DNA from: Flavobacterium psychrophilum
GTDB taxonomy: Bacteria; Bacteroidota; Bacteroidia; Flavobacteriales; Flavobacteriaceae
Length of the DNA: 64,000 nt
Reading direction: 5' to 3'
NCBI GenBank assembly: GCA_945890865.1
Contig: CAMDDB010000001.1
Location: 62,001 to 126,000, forward strand
Positions 15,659 through 25,184 of this stretch are shown piece after piece (position 1 is the stretch's first letter; each line of letters opens with the position of its first letter). A model generated the notes under the pieces. That model saw only the letters and a list, made by a program, of their open reading frames with translations. It did no database searches and was not told the DNA's origin. The translations under genes and the position numbers were made by a program.

Positions 15659-16519
15659 TTATGCTTCAGCTTCAGTTGTACTGGTTTCAGTTGAACTTGC
15701 TTCAACTTCACTTGCGCTCTCTACAGCTTCAGTTGTAGCGGCTTCAATTGTAGTTGTATCAGCTTCAATTGTAGTTACTTCAACTTCGGTTGCAGCTGCA
15801 TCTTTAGCTGGTAATTCATCTTTTTCATCTTTTCTATCGGAAAGACCTTCTACTAAAGCAGCAGATACTAAAGATAAAATTTTATCGATTGATTTAGAAG
15901 CGTCATCATTTGCTGGAATAACGAAATCAATTGGACGTGGGTCCGAATTCGTATCAACCATTGCGAAAACTGGAATGTTTAATTTTTGAGCTTCTTTAAT
16001 CGCGATATGTTCCGCTTTAACGTCTACTACAAATAGAGCTGCTGGAAGTCTAGACATATCAGCAATAGAACCTAAGTTTTTCTCTAATTTTGCACGTAAA
16101 CGATCTACTTGCAATCTTTCTTTTTTAGATAAAGTTAAAAAAGTACCGTCTTTTTTCATTCTATCGATAGAAGCCATTTTTTTAACCGCTTTACGGATAG
16201 TAACGAAGTTTGTTAACATACCACCTGGCCATCTTTCAGTGATGTAAGGCATGTTACAAGCTGCTGCTTTTTCAGCAACGATATCTTTCGCTTGTTTTTT
16301 GGTAGCAACGAATAATACTTTTCTACCAGAGGCAGCAATTTTTTTCAAAGCTTCATTAGCTTCTTCAATTTTAGCTGCTGTTTTATATAGGTTAATGATA
16401 TGAATACCATTACGCTCCATATAAATGTAAGGGGCCATGTTTGGATCCCATTTACGAGTCATGTGTCCAAAATGAACACCTGCTTCTAATAATTCTTTAA
16501 CGTCAATTTTGTTTGCCAT
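15659..16519 (-). CDS. rpsB: 30S ribosomal protein S2 with acidic C-terminal extension
   Basis: A 286-residue S2. The ribosomal core (residues 1 to about 230) is standard: LLEAGVHFGHMTRKWDPNMAPYIY, KQAKDIVAEKAAACNMPYITERWPGGMLTNF, and VDTNSDPRPIDFVIPANDDA. After the core, about 50 residues consist of Thr, Glu, Ala and Ser only in loose repeats (VTTIEADTTTIEAATTEAV). This low-complexity tail is encoded by repeated GCTTCAATTGTAGTT-like units (minus-strand coding) and is probably disordered. It is 173 bases downstream of rpsI, enough for a separate leader, and 134 bases upstream of tsf. Confidence 0.97.
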   Translation of the reverse strand: MANKIDVKELLEAGVHFGHMTRKWDPNMAPYIYMERNGIHIINLYKTAAKIEEANEALKKIAASGRKVLFVATKKQAKDIVAEKAAACNMPYITERWPGGMLTNFVTIRKAVKKMASIDRMKKDGTFLTLSKKERLQVDRLRAKLEKNLGSIADMSRLPAALFVVDVKAEHIAIKEAQKLNIPVFAMVDTNSDPRPIDFVIPANDDASKSIDKILSLVSAALVEGLSDRKDEKDELPAKDAAATEVEVTTIEADTTTIEAATTEAVESASEVEASSTETSTTEAEA

Positions 16520-16692
16520 TGTGTAATAGTTTACGTTCCGTGATTAGCAATGTTCCGTTAGGCTTTACGCTTGAGGCTTCATTTAGATGCTAAACTAATT
16601 CCCTTTTTGAAAGGAATATCGACAACTTTGTTTTTAATTCAATTTTAATTGTAAAAATAGTACTGAAAAAATATTCTGATAAATATCGAATA

Positions 16693-17079
16693 TTAACGTT
16701 TTGAGAATTGGAATCTCTTACGTGCTTTTTTCTGTCCGAATTTTTTACGTTCTACCATTCTTGGATCTCTTGTTAATAATCCTTCTGGTTTAAGGATAGC
16801 TCTGTTTTCCGCCTCAACTTCACACATTGCTCTTGCAATAGCCATTCTTACAGCTTCTGCTTGTCCTGTAGCTCCACCTCCATACACGTTCACTTTAACG
16901 TCAAAGTTGGTTGCATTTTCTGTCATAGACATCGGTTGCATTACTTTGTACTGTAAAGTAGCAGTAGGGAAATAGTTACTAAATTCTCTTTTGTTTACCG
17001 TGATTTTTCCTGTTCCTTCTGAAACATAAACACGAGCAACAGCGCATTTTCTTCTACCGATTTTGTGAATAACTCCCAT
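16693..17079 (-). CDS. rpsI: 30S ribosomal protein S9
   Basis: A 128-residue S9 of normal length: the N-terminal GRRKCAVARVYV, the central GGGATGQAEAVRMAIARAM and the basic C-terminal KKFGQKKARKRFQFSKR whose last Lys-Arg reaches the P-site tRNA in the family. Its ATG overlaps the last base of the rplM stop codon, so translation is coupled. The rplM-rpsI pairing is the common bacterial arrangement. Confidence 0.98.
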   Translation of the reverse strand: MGVIHKIGRRKCAVARVYVSEGTGKITVNKREFSNYFPTATLQYKVMQPMSMTENATNFDVKVNVYGGGATGQAEAVRMAIARAMCEVEAENRAILKPEGLLTRDPRMVERKKFGQKKARKRFQFSKR

Positions 17080-17534
17080 TACTTAAGATCGTTTAGGTTA
17101 ACTGTTTTTGGTTGTTGAGCGGCATGTTTGTGCCCAGAACCAACATTTACATTTAAATTTCTGAAAAGCTCAGCTCCTAATTTATTTTTAGGTAACATCC
17201 CTTTTACAGCTTTCTCTACTAATAATGCAGGGTTTTTTTGTTGCATTACTTTAGCAGTTAAAGTTCTTTGTCCTCCTGGATAACCTGTGTGTCTGATGTA
17301 CGTTTTGTCATCTAACTTGTTACCAGTAAGGTTGATTTTTTCTGCGTTGATAACAATTACGTTATCACCACAATCAACGTGCGGTGTATAACTTGGCTTG
17401 TATTTACCTCTCAAAAGCATTGCTACTTTTGTTGATAAACGACCTAAGTTATGCCCTTCAGCGTCCACAACAATCCACTGCTTGTCTGCAGTTGCCTTGT
17501 TTGCTGATACTGTTTTGTAGCTTAATGTGTTCAC
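17079..17534 (-). CDS. rplM: 50S ribosomal protein L13
   Basis: A 151-residue L13: WIVVDAEGHNLGRLSTKVAMLLRGK near the N-terminus, PHVDCGDNVIVINAEKI, and YIRHTGYPGG in the middle, all family hallmarks. It starts MNTLSYKTVSANK. First gene of the rplM-rpsI-rpsB-tsf cluster, with a full-consensus promoter 46 bases upstream (17580-17609, minus). In E. coli, L13 is the autoregulator of rplM-rpsI; I cannot confirm a comparable leader structure here. Confidence 0.98.
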   Translation of the reverse strand: MNTLSYKTVSANKATADKQWIVVDAEGHNLGRLSTKVAMLLRGKYKPSYTPHVDCGDNVIVINAEKINLTGNKLDDKTYIRHTGYPGGQRTLTAKVMQQKNPALLVEKAVKGMLPKNKLGAELFRNLNVNVGSGHKHAAQQPKTVNLNDLK

Positions 17535-17579
17535 AATAATTAATTTAAATTAAACATTCCATTCCCAATAAAGGGAGTG

Positions 17580-17609
17580 CAAAAGTACAATTAATTATTA
17601 GATATACAA
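17580..17609 (-). promoter_or_regulatory. Promoter of rplM-rpsI
   Basis: On the minus strand TTG (complement of 17607-17609), a 19-base spacer, and TACTTTTG (complement of 17580-17587). Full match to TTG-N19-TAnnTTTG. Confidence 0.75.
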
Positions 17610-17717
17610 ATAGGGACACTAAAATATTACATAGAACCTGTTTTTGTTGTCAGTAAAATTTGGTTTTTTGCCATTTTAAAGCTAAAAAAATGTATTTTTA
17701 CTTTTTAATTTAAAAGC

Positions 17718-18740
17718 ATGAAAGCAAAAGCCACCTTAAAACAAATCGCAAAAGAATTTGAAGTATCTATTTCTACTGTGTCTAAAGCTTTAAGCGATAG
17801 TCCTGAAATTAGTGAAGCTACCAAAACTAAAATTAAAGAATATGCGAAGTTGCAAAATTACAAGCCCAATAGCATTGCAAAAAATTTAAAAAATCAACGC
17901 ACCAATACGATTGGTGTCATCATACCTAATATACTAAATCCCTTTTTTGCTAAAGTATTTAGTGGAATTGAAAAAGCTGCTTTAGCTAAAGGCTATAATG
18001 TAATTACTGGAATATCCAATGAATCTCACGAAAAAGAGATGGAAGTCATGGATATGTTAAATAATGGCACTATTGACGGATTTATCGTTTCGGTGGCTGA
18101 AGAAACGCAATCTAAAAAGGAATACCAACATTTCAAAGAAATCATCAACAGCGGAACGCCTATTGTCATGTTTGATCGCGTGGCCGATTCTATTGTGTGC
18201 GATAAAGTAATTGTGGACGATTTTGAATCGGCATTTGAAGCGACGCAACACTTAGTTAAATTAGGAAGTAAAAAAATTGCATTACTTTCTACCATTGGTA
18301 ATTTAAGTGTAGGAGAATTGCGCTTTGAAGGCTACCAAAAAGCCTTAAAAGAAAATCATATAAAAATCGATTCTAATTTGCTTGTGCTAGAAAACGAATT
18401 GGAATTGTTTGATGCAAAATTAGCCAATTTATTTCAAAAGGAAAAAGTAGATGCTGTATTTGCATTGGATGAGCATGCTTCAACAATGGCCATGAAATTA
18501 GCCATCAAGAAGGGTATAAAAATTCCAGAACAATTAAATATTATAGGTTTTGCCGATGGCGTATGGTCTAAACGATTAACGCCAAGTTTGTCTACTGTGA
18601 GTCAGCATGCACCAGAAATTGGAGCAAAAGCAGCTGAATTATTGATCGCCAAATTGAATACAAAAGACGAATTTTATCAACATCAAACCGTTGTGGTAAA
18701 AACAGAATTGCGACAAAGAGAATCGACCCGAAAGTTATAA
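17718..18740 (+). CDS. LacI-family transcriptional regulator
   Basis: A 340-residue repressor. The N-terminal helix-turn-helix is TLKQIAKEFEVSISTVSKALSDSPEISEATK (from residue 5), followed by the hinge helix YKPNSIAKNLKNQ and the periplasmic-binding-protein-like effector domain starting TIGVIIPNILNPFFAKV. Members bind sugars or nucleosides and repress catabolic genes. No sugar transporter or glycosidase is adjacent: upstream is the divergent rplM and downstream the genes are convergent. It may act at a distance. The stop overlaps the convergent PnuC-like gene by 6 bases. The effector cannot be predicted. Confidence 0.93.
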   Translation: MKAKATLKQIAKEFEVSISTVSKALSDSPEISEATKTKIKEYAKLQNYKPNSIAKNLKNQRTNTIGVIIPNILNPFFAKVFSGIEKAALAKGYNVITGISNESHEKEMEVMDMLNNGTIDGFIVSVAEETQSKKEYQHFKEIINSGTPIVMFDRVADSIVCDKVIVDDFESAFEATQHLVKLGSKKIALLSTIGNLSVGELRFEGYQKALKENHIKIDSNLLVLENELELFDAKLANLFQKEKVDAVFALDEHASTMAMKLAIKKGIKIPEQLNIIGFADGVWSKRLTPSLSTVSQHAPEIGAKAAELLIAKLNTKDEFYQHQTVVVKTELRQRESTRKL

Positions 18741-19448
18741 TTGGGCTTTTTTATCATCGTTCCAAGTGATGTATCCAATGATCGCATTGAAAAAATAAAA
18801 CGCATACTTGGCAACATTTGCAACATTCATCAATAGGATGCTTTGAATGATTTTGGTTAGGTTATAAAATTGCCATAAAAACCAGTTATCTGGATACATG
18901 CGTGCCGTATTAAATGTCCCCCCAAAAGTAATACCAGCAGGAACAGCAATTGCAAAAAACAATTTCCAATCGATAGGTGTATGCGCAATGTATTTAAAAG
19001 CAATATAATTTAATAGGATGGAAAAGAAAAAACCTAAGAGTATATTTCGATAGAAAATAAAATCGATGGAACGTAAAATTTTGCTTTTTTTCCAGGCTTT
19101 AAACACCAAAAAGTTTCCAATAAATGAGATGGGATAGGTCAAAATTGCTCCTATATTTCCTAATAAATAATCGATACTACCACTTAAAAAAGTATTACAG
19201 GTTGTAATTAAATTTCCGAAATTATTTTTTTTGGTTACCAATCTATTTCCTATCATGGAAAACCCTGTGTTTACAATCGAAACATAACCCAGAAAGAAAA
19301 CATATTTTGTACCTTTAAAAGTGAAATCTATTTCGGTTTTGTGATAGCCTAATGTTACCGAAGCCGCAAGTACAATGGCTAATCCAATAAAATCGAGATA
19401 CGTGCTATTGGTTATTTTTTTTATGGTAGTAATGATAGTATTACTCAT
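18735..19448 (-). CDS. Divergent PnuC-like membrane transporter
   Basis: A 237-residue membrane protein with about seven hydrophobic segments. Two stretches resemble PnuC: an N-terminal half with SGSIDYLLGNIGAILTYPIS...GNFLVFKAW, and a C-terminal DNWFLWQFYNLTKIIQSIL...AKYAFYFFNAIIGYITW that lines up with the 'ENWLLWVIINVISVVIFAL...LEYIILTFIAL' end of E. coli PnuC. I therefore call it a distant nicotinamide riboside/mononucleotide transporter-family member; the vitamin is unknown. Its ATG directly abuts the stop of the serine hydrolase gene (0 bases apart), so the two share a message. No nicotinamide-nucleotide kinase is adjacent. Confidence 0.6.
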   Translation of the reverse strand: MSNTIITTIKKITNSTYLDFIGLAIVLAASVTLGYHKTEIDFTFKGTKYVFFLGYVSIVNTGFSMIGNRLVTKKNNFGNLITTCNTFLSGSIDYLLGNIGAILTYPISFIGNFLVFKAWKKSKILRSIDFIFYRNILLGFFFSILLNYIAFKYIAHTPIDWKLFFAIAVPAGITFGGTFNTARMYPDNWFLWQFYNLTKIIQSILLMNVANVAKYAFYFFNAIIGYITWNDDKKAQL

Positions 19449-20756
19449 TTATTCTTTAGTAAAGTTAAAACGCATACCGCCTTGATTCAAGACAAAACTG
19501 TTTTCGCCAAAAATTATTTCGATCCCAGCGGATGCAAATATAAATGTTTTTTCTACTTTAAAAGTCAACGGAAAAGCACTTTGTCCGGTTGCTTGTGCAA
19601 TCAGTTCTTTGTCTTTCTCTGTAATGGTTATTTTTAAGGGCAACTCTTTTGAAGCATATGTTCCGGTGTATTTGGCTAAAATAGCAGGATCAACTTTAGT
19701 AAATGTTGGAAAGGGAAAAGGCATTTTATAGTAAATACTGAGTATCCCAATCATAATATCATTTCTATTAAAGTTGTCACCGTTAACAATTAATGAAATG
19801 CCTAATTTTTCCGTTGGATAATACCCCACAACGGCTCTAAAGTTTTCGATCCCACCCGTGTGACCATAAAATCGACGTTCACCAAAGGGGAATTGCATTA
19901 ATGCTTTTCCATAGCCTTCTTTGATTTCTTTCATTTGTTCTAAGGAAGAAGGTTTGATCAATTTTCCATCAAAAAGCGCATACATAAATCGCGTTACATC
20001 TGCTGGAGTTGAAATAATGGCTCCTGCCGAATAAGCAATTGAATTTTCCCATTCCGTAATTTTCTCCCATTGGGAACCATTATTGGTATACGAATAACTT
20101 TCACCTTTTGCAGTATTGATTTTTTCCGATGGAAAATAGGTGTTTACCAAGTTGGCTTTTTTTACAATTCGAGTTTGAAGGTTTTCGGCGTAGGATTTTT
20201 TGGTGAGCGTTTCAATAATGTAGCCCAGTAAATTATAGTTTGAATTGCTGTATTCGTGTTTGGTTCCAGGTTCAAAAAGTGGTTTGTAATCGGTTATTTT
20301 TTGAATCATTTCTTCTTTGGAATGAAAACGATAGATGTTTTTTGCGGTAATGGTATCTCCATTTATATAATCTACAATACCTGTTCTATGATGCAATAAA
20401 TCATAAATTGAAATTTTTTCTGCATTCGGAATCTTAGGATAGAAACGACTCAATTTAGTTTGTAGATTTAATTTTTTCTCTTCCATCAATTGCATGATCA
20501 TCACCGCAGTGAATGTCTTTGTTATCGAGCCAATTTTGTATTTGCTCAACCGATCGGCTGCGATATTGTTTTGTATATCGGCAAAGCCATACCCTTTATT
20601 GTACACAACATTTTCGCCTTCGCGGATGCAAAGTGCTCCCATGAATTTATCATTTTTATTCAAATAGGTGAGCAAGCTATCTATTTTTTGAAAGCGATCT
20701 TGCGCAACAGAAAGCATCGAAAAGGTCAAGGCTAGAAATAGGGTTATTTTTCTCAT
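19449..20756 (-). CDS. Exported serine hydrolase, beta-lactamase class C/DD-peptidase fold
   Basis: A 435-residue secreted protein with signal peptide MRKITLFLALTFSMLSVAQ. The class C serine-hydrolase catalytic set is complete: SITK (Ser77, Lys80), YSN (169-171), and HTGG replacing the KTG box. This is the pattern of esterase/DD-peptidase members such as EstB or ClbP-like proteins. A C-terminal lipocalin-like extension (from YTGTYASKELPLKITI) is common in this subgroup. The substrate is unknown; a real beta-lactamase is not implied. It directly precedes the PnuC-like gene. Confidence 0.88.
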   Translation of the reverse strand: MRKITLFLALTFSMLSVAQDRFQKIDSLLTYLNKNDKFMGALCIREGENVVYNKGYGFADIQNNIAADRLSKYKIGSITKTFTAVMIMQLMEEKKLNLQTKLSRFYPKIPNAEKISIYDLLHHRTGIVDYINGDTITAKNIYRFHSKEEMIQKITDYKPLFEPGTKHEYSNSNYNLLGYIIETLTKKSYAENLQTRIVKKANLVNTYFPSEKINTAKGESYSYTNNGSQWEKITEWENSIAYSAGAIISTPADVTRFMYALFDGKLIKPSSLEQMKEIKEGYGKALMQFPFGERRFYGHTGGIENFRAVVGYYPTEKLGISLIVNGDNFNRNDIMIGILSIYYKMPFPFPTFTKVDPAILAKYTGTYASKELPLKITITEKDKELIAQATGQSAFPLTFKVEKTFIFASAGIEIIFGENSFVLNQGGMRFNFTKE

Positions 20757-20899
20757 GGTAATTTTGTATTCTGTAGTGATATGATTAATTTGTTGCTAAT
20801 TTTTCTAGGTAAAAAATTTTAAAAAAAATGAAATCGTTTGCTTTAACTACAAAAGTTAAAAAAGGGGACCTGCGATTGGCATAATCTAACCCCAAAAAA

Positions 20900-23755
20900 T
20901 TAATGTGCTTCCAGCCAGTTTTTACCCCATCCAATTTCCACATCTAACGGAACTGCCATTTTGAAAGCGTTTTCCATTTCGTGTTTGATCATCGGTTGGA
21001 TGCTCTCTAATTCGGAGTTGTGCACGTCAAAAACCAATTCGTCATGCACTTGCAACAGCATTTTTGATTTCCAATGTTCAGCGGTTAACTTCTTATGAAT
21101 GTTAATCATAGCAATTTTGATAATATCGGCTGCAGAACCTTGAATAGGGGCATTCACCGCATTGCGTTCGGCACCACCACGAACAATAGCATTGGCTGAG
21201 TTGATGTCTTTTAAATAACGTCTTCTACCCGAAATGGTTTCTACATAACCGTTTTCTCTCGCAAAATCGACTTGCGAACTCATGAACGATTTTAATTTGG
21301 GATAGGTTTGATAATAGGCTTCGATCAATTCGGCGCTTTCTTTACGAGATAAATTCGTTTGGTTGCTCAATCCAAAAGCCGAAACCCCATAAATAATTCC
21401 GAAGTTTACGGTTTTAGCATGACTACGCTGTTCTTTTGTTACTTGGTCTAAAGGTACATTGAACACTTTTGCCGCCGTACTTTTGTGAATATCTTCGTTG
21501 TTTTGAAACGCTTTGATCATGTTTTCTTCACCACATAAAGCGGCAATAATACGCAATTCAATTTGAGAATAATCGGCAGAAAGTAAGGAGTAATTTTCAT
21601 CCCTAGCTATGAAGGCTTTTCGGATCAATCTTCCTCTTTCGGTGCGTATGGGTATGTTCTGCAAGTTGGGATTATTAGAACTCAATCGGCCTGTAGCGGC
21701 AACCGTTTGCATGTAATCGGTATGCACTCTACCTGTTTTTTTGTCGACTTGATTGGGTAGCGCATCTATATAGGTACTTTGCAATTTTACCATTTGGCGC
21801 CATTCTAATATATCCCGCACAATTTGGTGTTCGTGTGCCAAGTAAATCAAGACTTCCTCGCCAGTAGCATATTGGCCGGTTTTGGTCTTCTTTTGTTTGG
21901 CACCCCCAATTTTTAGTTTGTCAAATAAGATACTGCCCAATTGTTTTGGAGAAGCCAAATTGAATTTTTCGCCTGCGGTTTCATAGATTTGTTGTTCAAA
22001 AGCATCAATGTCTTTTTGCATATCAACCGACATGCTTTTTAGAAAATCCACATCCAAACGAATACCTTCTTTTTCCATATCGGCTAAAACAGGGAGCAAC
22101 GGAATTTCAATTTCATCAAATAATTTTTTGGTCCCTACTTTCTCTAAAATGGGTTGAAAATGTTGCTTAAGTTGCAAGGTAATATCTGCATCTTCAGCCG
22201 CGTATTCTTTGATTTCTTCCAGCAGAACATCTCGCATGGATAGTTGCCCTTTACTTTTTTTACCAATTAACGTTTCAATTGATTTTGGGGTATATTTTAA
22301 ATAGGTTTCCGACAATACATCCATATTATGGCGCATATCGGGATTGATGAGATAATGCGCAATCATGGTATCAAATAGTTTTCCTTTGACTTGAATGTTG
22401 TAATTTGATAGAATTTTTAAATCATATTTCAGGTTCTGACCGATTTTTTCGATAATTTCATTTTCAAAGAACGGACGGAATTTTTCAATCAACGCTTGGG
22501 CTTCTTCTTGATTTTCGGGAAACGGAACATAAAATCCTTTTCCTTTTTCAAAAGAGAATGACAATCCTACTAACTCGGCATTCAAAGCATCAAGGCCAGT
22601 TGTTTCGGTATCAAAACAGACTGAGGTTTGCCCTAATAGATTTTGTAGTAACAACTTTGTCGGCAAATCACCCTGAATAGTTTGGTAAAAATGAGGGGTA
22701 TTTTCTAACGTGGCATAATAGGAATGCTGCATTGCTGGCGCGTCCGATTCGTCGCTAAAACCAAACAAATCAAACTGTTCATCATTTGATTTTTTAATGG
22801 GAACTTTTTTAACGGCTTGTGGCGTTTCAGCTGTGTTTTCGTTACTATCTATTTCATCATATTCTTTACCGGTGCCGAATAGCTTATCAAACTGTGCTTT
22901 CATTTGGCGAAATTCCAATTCTTGGAATAACGCATCGGTTTTCTCTACATCGGGTTTGGATAATTCATAATCATCGGCATCAAAAGTCACAGGGCAATCG
23001 AGTAGGATAGTGGCTAATTTTTTAGAAAGCAATCCTAATTCTTTGTTTGCTTCAATTTTATCTTTTATAGCTCCTTTTAGCTGATGGGTGTTGGCTAATA
23101 AATTTTCTAAAGTACCAAACTCGGCTAAGAATTTTTTAGCCGTTTTTTCACCTACCCCTGGTAATCCTGGAATATTGTCGGCGGCATCACCCATCATTCC
23201 TAAGAAATCAATTATTTGATCTGGTCGCTCGATTTCAAATTTTTCTAAGACTTCAGGAATGCCCCATATTTCTATATCATTTCCCATACGAGCTGGTTTA
23301 TACATGAAAATATTTTCCGAAACCAGTTGGGCAAAATCTTTATCCGGCGTTACCATAAATACTTGAAATCCTTCTTTTTCGGCTTGTTTGGCGAGGGTAC
23401 CAATCAAATCATCCGCTTCAAAACCTGCTTTTTCAACAATGGGAATATGCATGGCTTTTAATAACTCCTGAATATAGGGAACAGCAATTTTAATAGCTTC
23501 TGGTGTTTCATCACGATGGGCTTTGTATTCTTGATACATTTCAAATCGATAATCACTCCCCCCTTTGTCAAAGGCAACCGCTAAATGATCCGGTTTTTCA
23601 CGTTTAATAACATCCATTAAGGAATTCATAAATCCCATAATGGCAGAGGTATCCATTCCTTTTGAGTTGATGCGGGGGTTTTTTATAAATGCATAATATC
23701 CTCTAAAAATAAGGGCATAAGCATCCAGTAGAAAAAGTCGTTTTTGAGCAGCCAT
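20900..23755 (-). CDS. polA: DNA polymerase I
   Basis: A 951-residue three-domain PolA. The 5'-3' exonuclease comes first (LLDAYALIFRGYYAF; MVTPDKDFAQLV; LGMMGDAADNIPGLPGVGEKTA). The 3'-5' proofreading domain keeps its carboxylates (CFDTETTGL, GQNLKYDLKIL, YAAEDADITLQ), unlike the inactivated domain in Thermus. The polymerase domain holds LSADYSQIELRI (motif A), RSHAKTVNFGIIYG (motif B) and LLQVHDELVF (motif C). It fills gaps and removes RNA primers. I chose the start at 23755 (MAAQKRLFLLDAY); a start 12 codons earlier adds non-conserved residues. Length is typical for Bacteroidetes. Confidence 0.98.
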   Translation of the reverse strand: MAAQKRLFLLDAYALIFRGYYAFIKNPRINSKGMDTSAIMGFMNSLMDVIKREKPDHLAVAFDKGGSDYRFEMYQEYKAHRDETPEAIKIAVPYIQELLKAMHIPIVEKAGFEADDLIGTLAKQAEKEGFQVFMVTPDKDFAQLVSENIFMYKPARMGNDIEIWGIPEVLEKFEIERPDQIIDFLGMMGDAADNIPGLPGVGEKTAKKFLAEFGTLENLLANTHQLKGAIKDKIEANKELGLLSKKLATILLDCPVTFDADDYELSKPDVEKTDALFQELEFRQMKAQFDKLFGTGKEYDEIDSNENTAETPQAVKKVPIKKSNDEQFDLFGFSDESDAPAMQHSYYATLENTPHFYQTIQGDLPTKLLLQNLLGQTSVCFDTETTGLDALNAELVGLSFSFEKGKGFYVPFPENQEEAQALIEKFRPFFENEIIEKIGQNLKYDLKILSNYNIQVKGKLFDTMIAHYLINPDMRHNMDVLSETYLKYTPKSIETLIGKKSKGQLSMRDVLLEEIKEYAAEDADITLQLKQHFQPILEKVGTKKLFDEIEIPLLPVLADMEKEGIRLDVDFLKSMSVDMQKDIDAFEQQIYETAGEKFNLASPKQLGSILFDKLKIGGAKQKKTKTGQYATGEEVLIYLAHEHQIVRDILEWRQMVKLQSTYIDALPNQVDKKTGRVHTDYMQTVAATGRLSSNNPNLQNIPIRTERGRLIRKAFIARDENYSLLSADYSQIELRIIAALCGEENMIKAFQNNEDIHKSTAAKVFNVPLDQVTKEQRSHAKTVNFGIIYGVSAFGLSNQTNLSRKESAELIEAYYQTYPKLKSFMSSQVDFARENGYVETISGRRRYLKDINSANAIVRGGAERNAVNAPIQGSAADIIKIAMINIHKKLTAEHWKSKMLLQVHDELVFDVHNSELESIQPMIKHEMENAFKMAVPLDVEIGWGKNWLEAH

Positions 23756-23880
23756 AAACTGATAATTGAATTTAAAGACGTAAAAATACAATTCTTAATT
23801 CATATACACTTTGTTAAATTTCATTTAATACGCTAGATTTTTGAACAACTTGTGCGTTACTTTGCAAAAAAAAATTACAA

Positions 23881-25110
23881 ATGCTTCGTTGGATTGTTTT
23901 TTTATTATTTGTAGCCCTTTTAGAGTTCTATGCTTTTCAAGCATTTAAGACATTGATCAAATCCAAGTGGTTTTTTGTAGGCTATTATATTACATCTGCT
24001 ATTGCCATTTCTTTTATAGTGTATCAATTGTTTCACTTTGATAGAAAAGTAGGACAAACGCCTAAAACTATGCTCACGTTAGGGTTGTTATTGCTTCTTT
24101 ATTTGCCCAAATTATTGCTCACACTCATTTTATTTGGAGAAGATATGTTTCGCTTTGTTAGGGGATTATTTTCATTGGCAACAAAAACGTCAAGTGATAA
24201 TTTCTTGCCCGAACGAAGAAAATTTGTCAGTCAAGTTGCACTTGGGATTGCTGCAATTCCTTTTCTTTCTTTACTTTATGGTATCACTTTAGGGAAATAT
24301 AATTTTAAAGTGATTAAACAAACCTTGTTTTTTCCAGATTTGCCAGAGGCTTTTGAAGGGACAACCATAACTCACATTTCGGATGTACATAGTGGGAGCT
24401 TTGATGATGAAGCGAAAATCCTCTATGCAATTGATTTGATCAACAAACAAAATTCTGATTTGGTTTTGTTTACAGGTGATATTGTAAACACCCATGCCAG
24501 AGAAATGGATCCTTGGATTGATGCCTTTAAAGGAATTTATACACCAAAGTATGGTAAATTTTCCATTCTAGGAAATCATGATTATGGTGAATATGTAGAA
24601 TGGAATTCCTCGGCAGAGAAAGAGGCTAATTTTGAAGCCATAAAAGACATACATCGTAAAATAGATTTTAAGTTATTACTAAACGAGCACATTAAAATCG
24701 CGAATGAGCAACAAGAAATTGCAATAGTAGGTGTCGAAAATTGGGGAAGAAAATTTGGCGAACGGGGTGATTTAAAGAAGGCTTCTAACGGATTAATGAA
24801 AGAAGATTTTAAAATTGTAATGAGTCACGATCCAAGCCATTGGGATGAAAAAATTCAGCACGATGAAAATCATTTTCATTTGACCTTATCAGGCCATACG
24901 CATGGCATGCAATTTGGTATAGAAATACCCGGATGGATCAAATGGAGCCCCATTCAATATGTTTATAAGCAGTGGGCCGGATTGTATGAAAATGCTGGGA
25001 AATATATTTATGTAAATCGCGGTTTTGGGTTTCATGCCTATCCTGGAAGGGTAGGTATAATGCCTGAAATTACAGTTATAGAACTAAAAAAAGGAGAAAA
25101 AGTAGTGTAA
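23881..25110 (+). CDS. Membrane-anchored metallophosphoesterase
   Basis: A 409-residue protein. The first 140 residues hold four hydrophobic segments (including LRWIVFLLFVALLEFYAF and LTLGLLLLLYLPKLLLTLILF). The calcineurin-like phosphoesterase domain follows with the dinuclear metal motifs in order: ISDVHSGSFDD, FTGDIVN, LGNHDYGEY, VMSHDPSHWD and LSGHTHGMQFG. This layout matches YkuE/YaeI-like enzymes, some of which act on lipid-linked phosphates such as UDP-diacylglucosamine. That assignment is only by analogy. It is followed 74 bases later by the thioredoxin-like gene, which has its own -7 box. Confidence 0.9.
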   Translation: MLRWIVFLLFVALLEFYAFQAFKTLIKSKWFFVGYYITSAIAISFIVYQLFHFDRKVGQTPKTMLTLGLLLLLYLPKLLLTLILFGEDMFRFVRGLFSLATKTSSDNFLPERRKFVSQVALGIAAIPFLSLLYGITLGKYNFKVIKQTLFFPDLPEAFEGTTITHISDVHSGSFDDEAKILYAIDLINKQNSDLVLFTGDIVNTHAREMDPWIDAFKGIYTPKYGKFSILGNHDYGEYVEWNSSAEKEANFEAIKDIHRKIDFKLLLNEHIKIANEQQEIAIVGVENWGRKFGERGDLKKASNGLMKEDFKIVMSHDPSHWDEKIQHDENHFHLTLSGHTHGMQFGIEIPGWIKWSPIQYVYKQWAGLYENAGKYIYVNRGFGFHAYPGRVGIMPEITVIELKKGEKVV

Positions 25111-25124
25111 TTCATTAAAAATAC

Positions 25125-25132
25125 TACATTTG
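25125..25132 (+). promoter_or_regulatory. -7 box upstream of the thioredoxin-like gene
   Basis: TACATTTG matches TAnnTTTG and lies 52 bases before the ATG. No clear TTG is seen at the right spacing. Confidence 0.45.
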
Positions 25133-25184
25133 TATAATATTTTCGTGTGAAAAATATTATTTTTGATACTAATAAATTCAATTT

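Noticed and set aside
19449..20756. Beta-lactamase resistance gene
   Set aside because: The fold is shared, but the third box is HTGG, there is a C-terminal lipocalin-like part, and no ampR-type regulator is near; a general serine hydrolase is the safer call.
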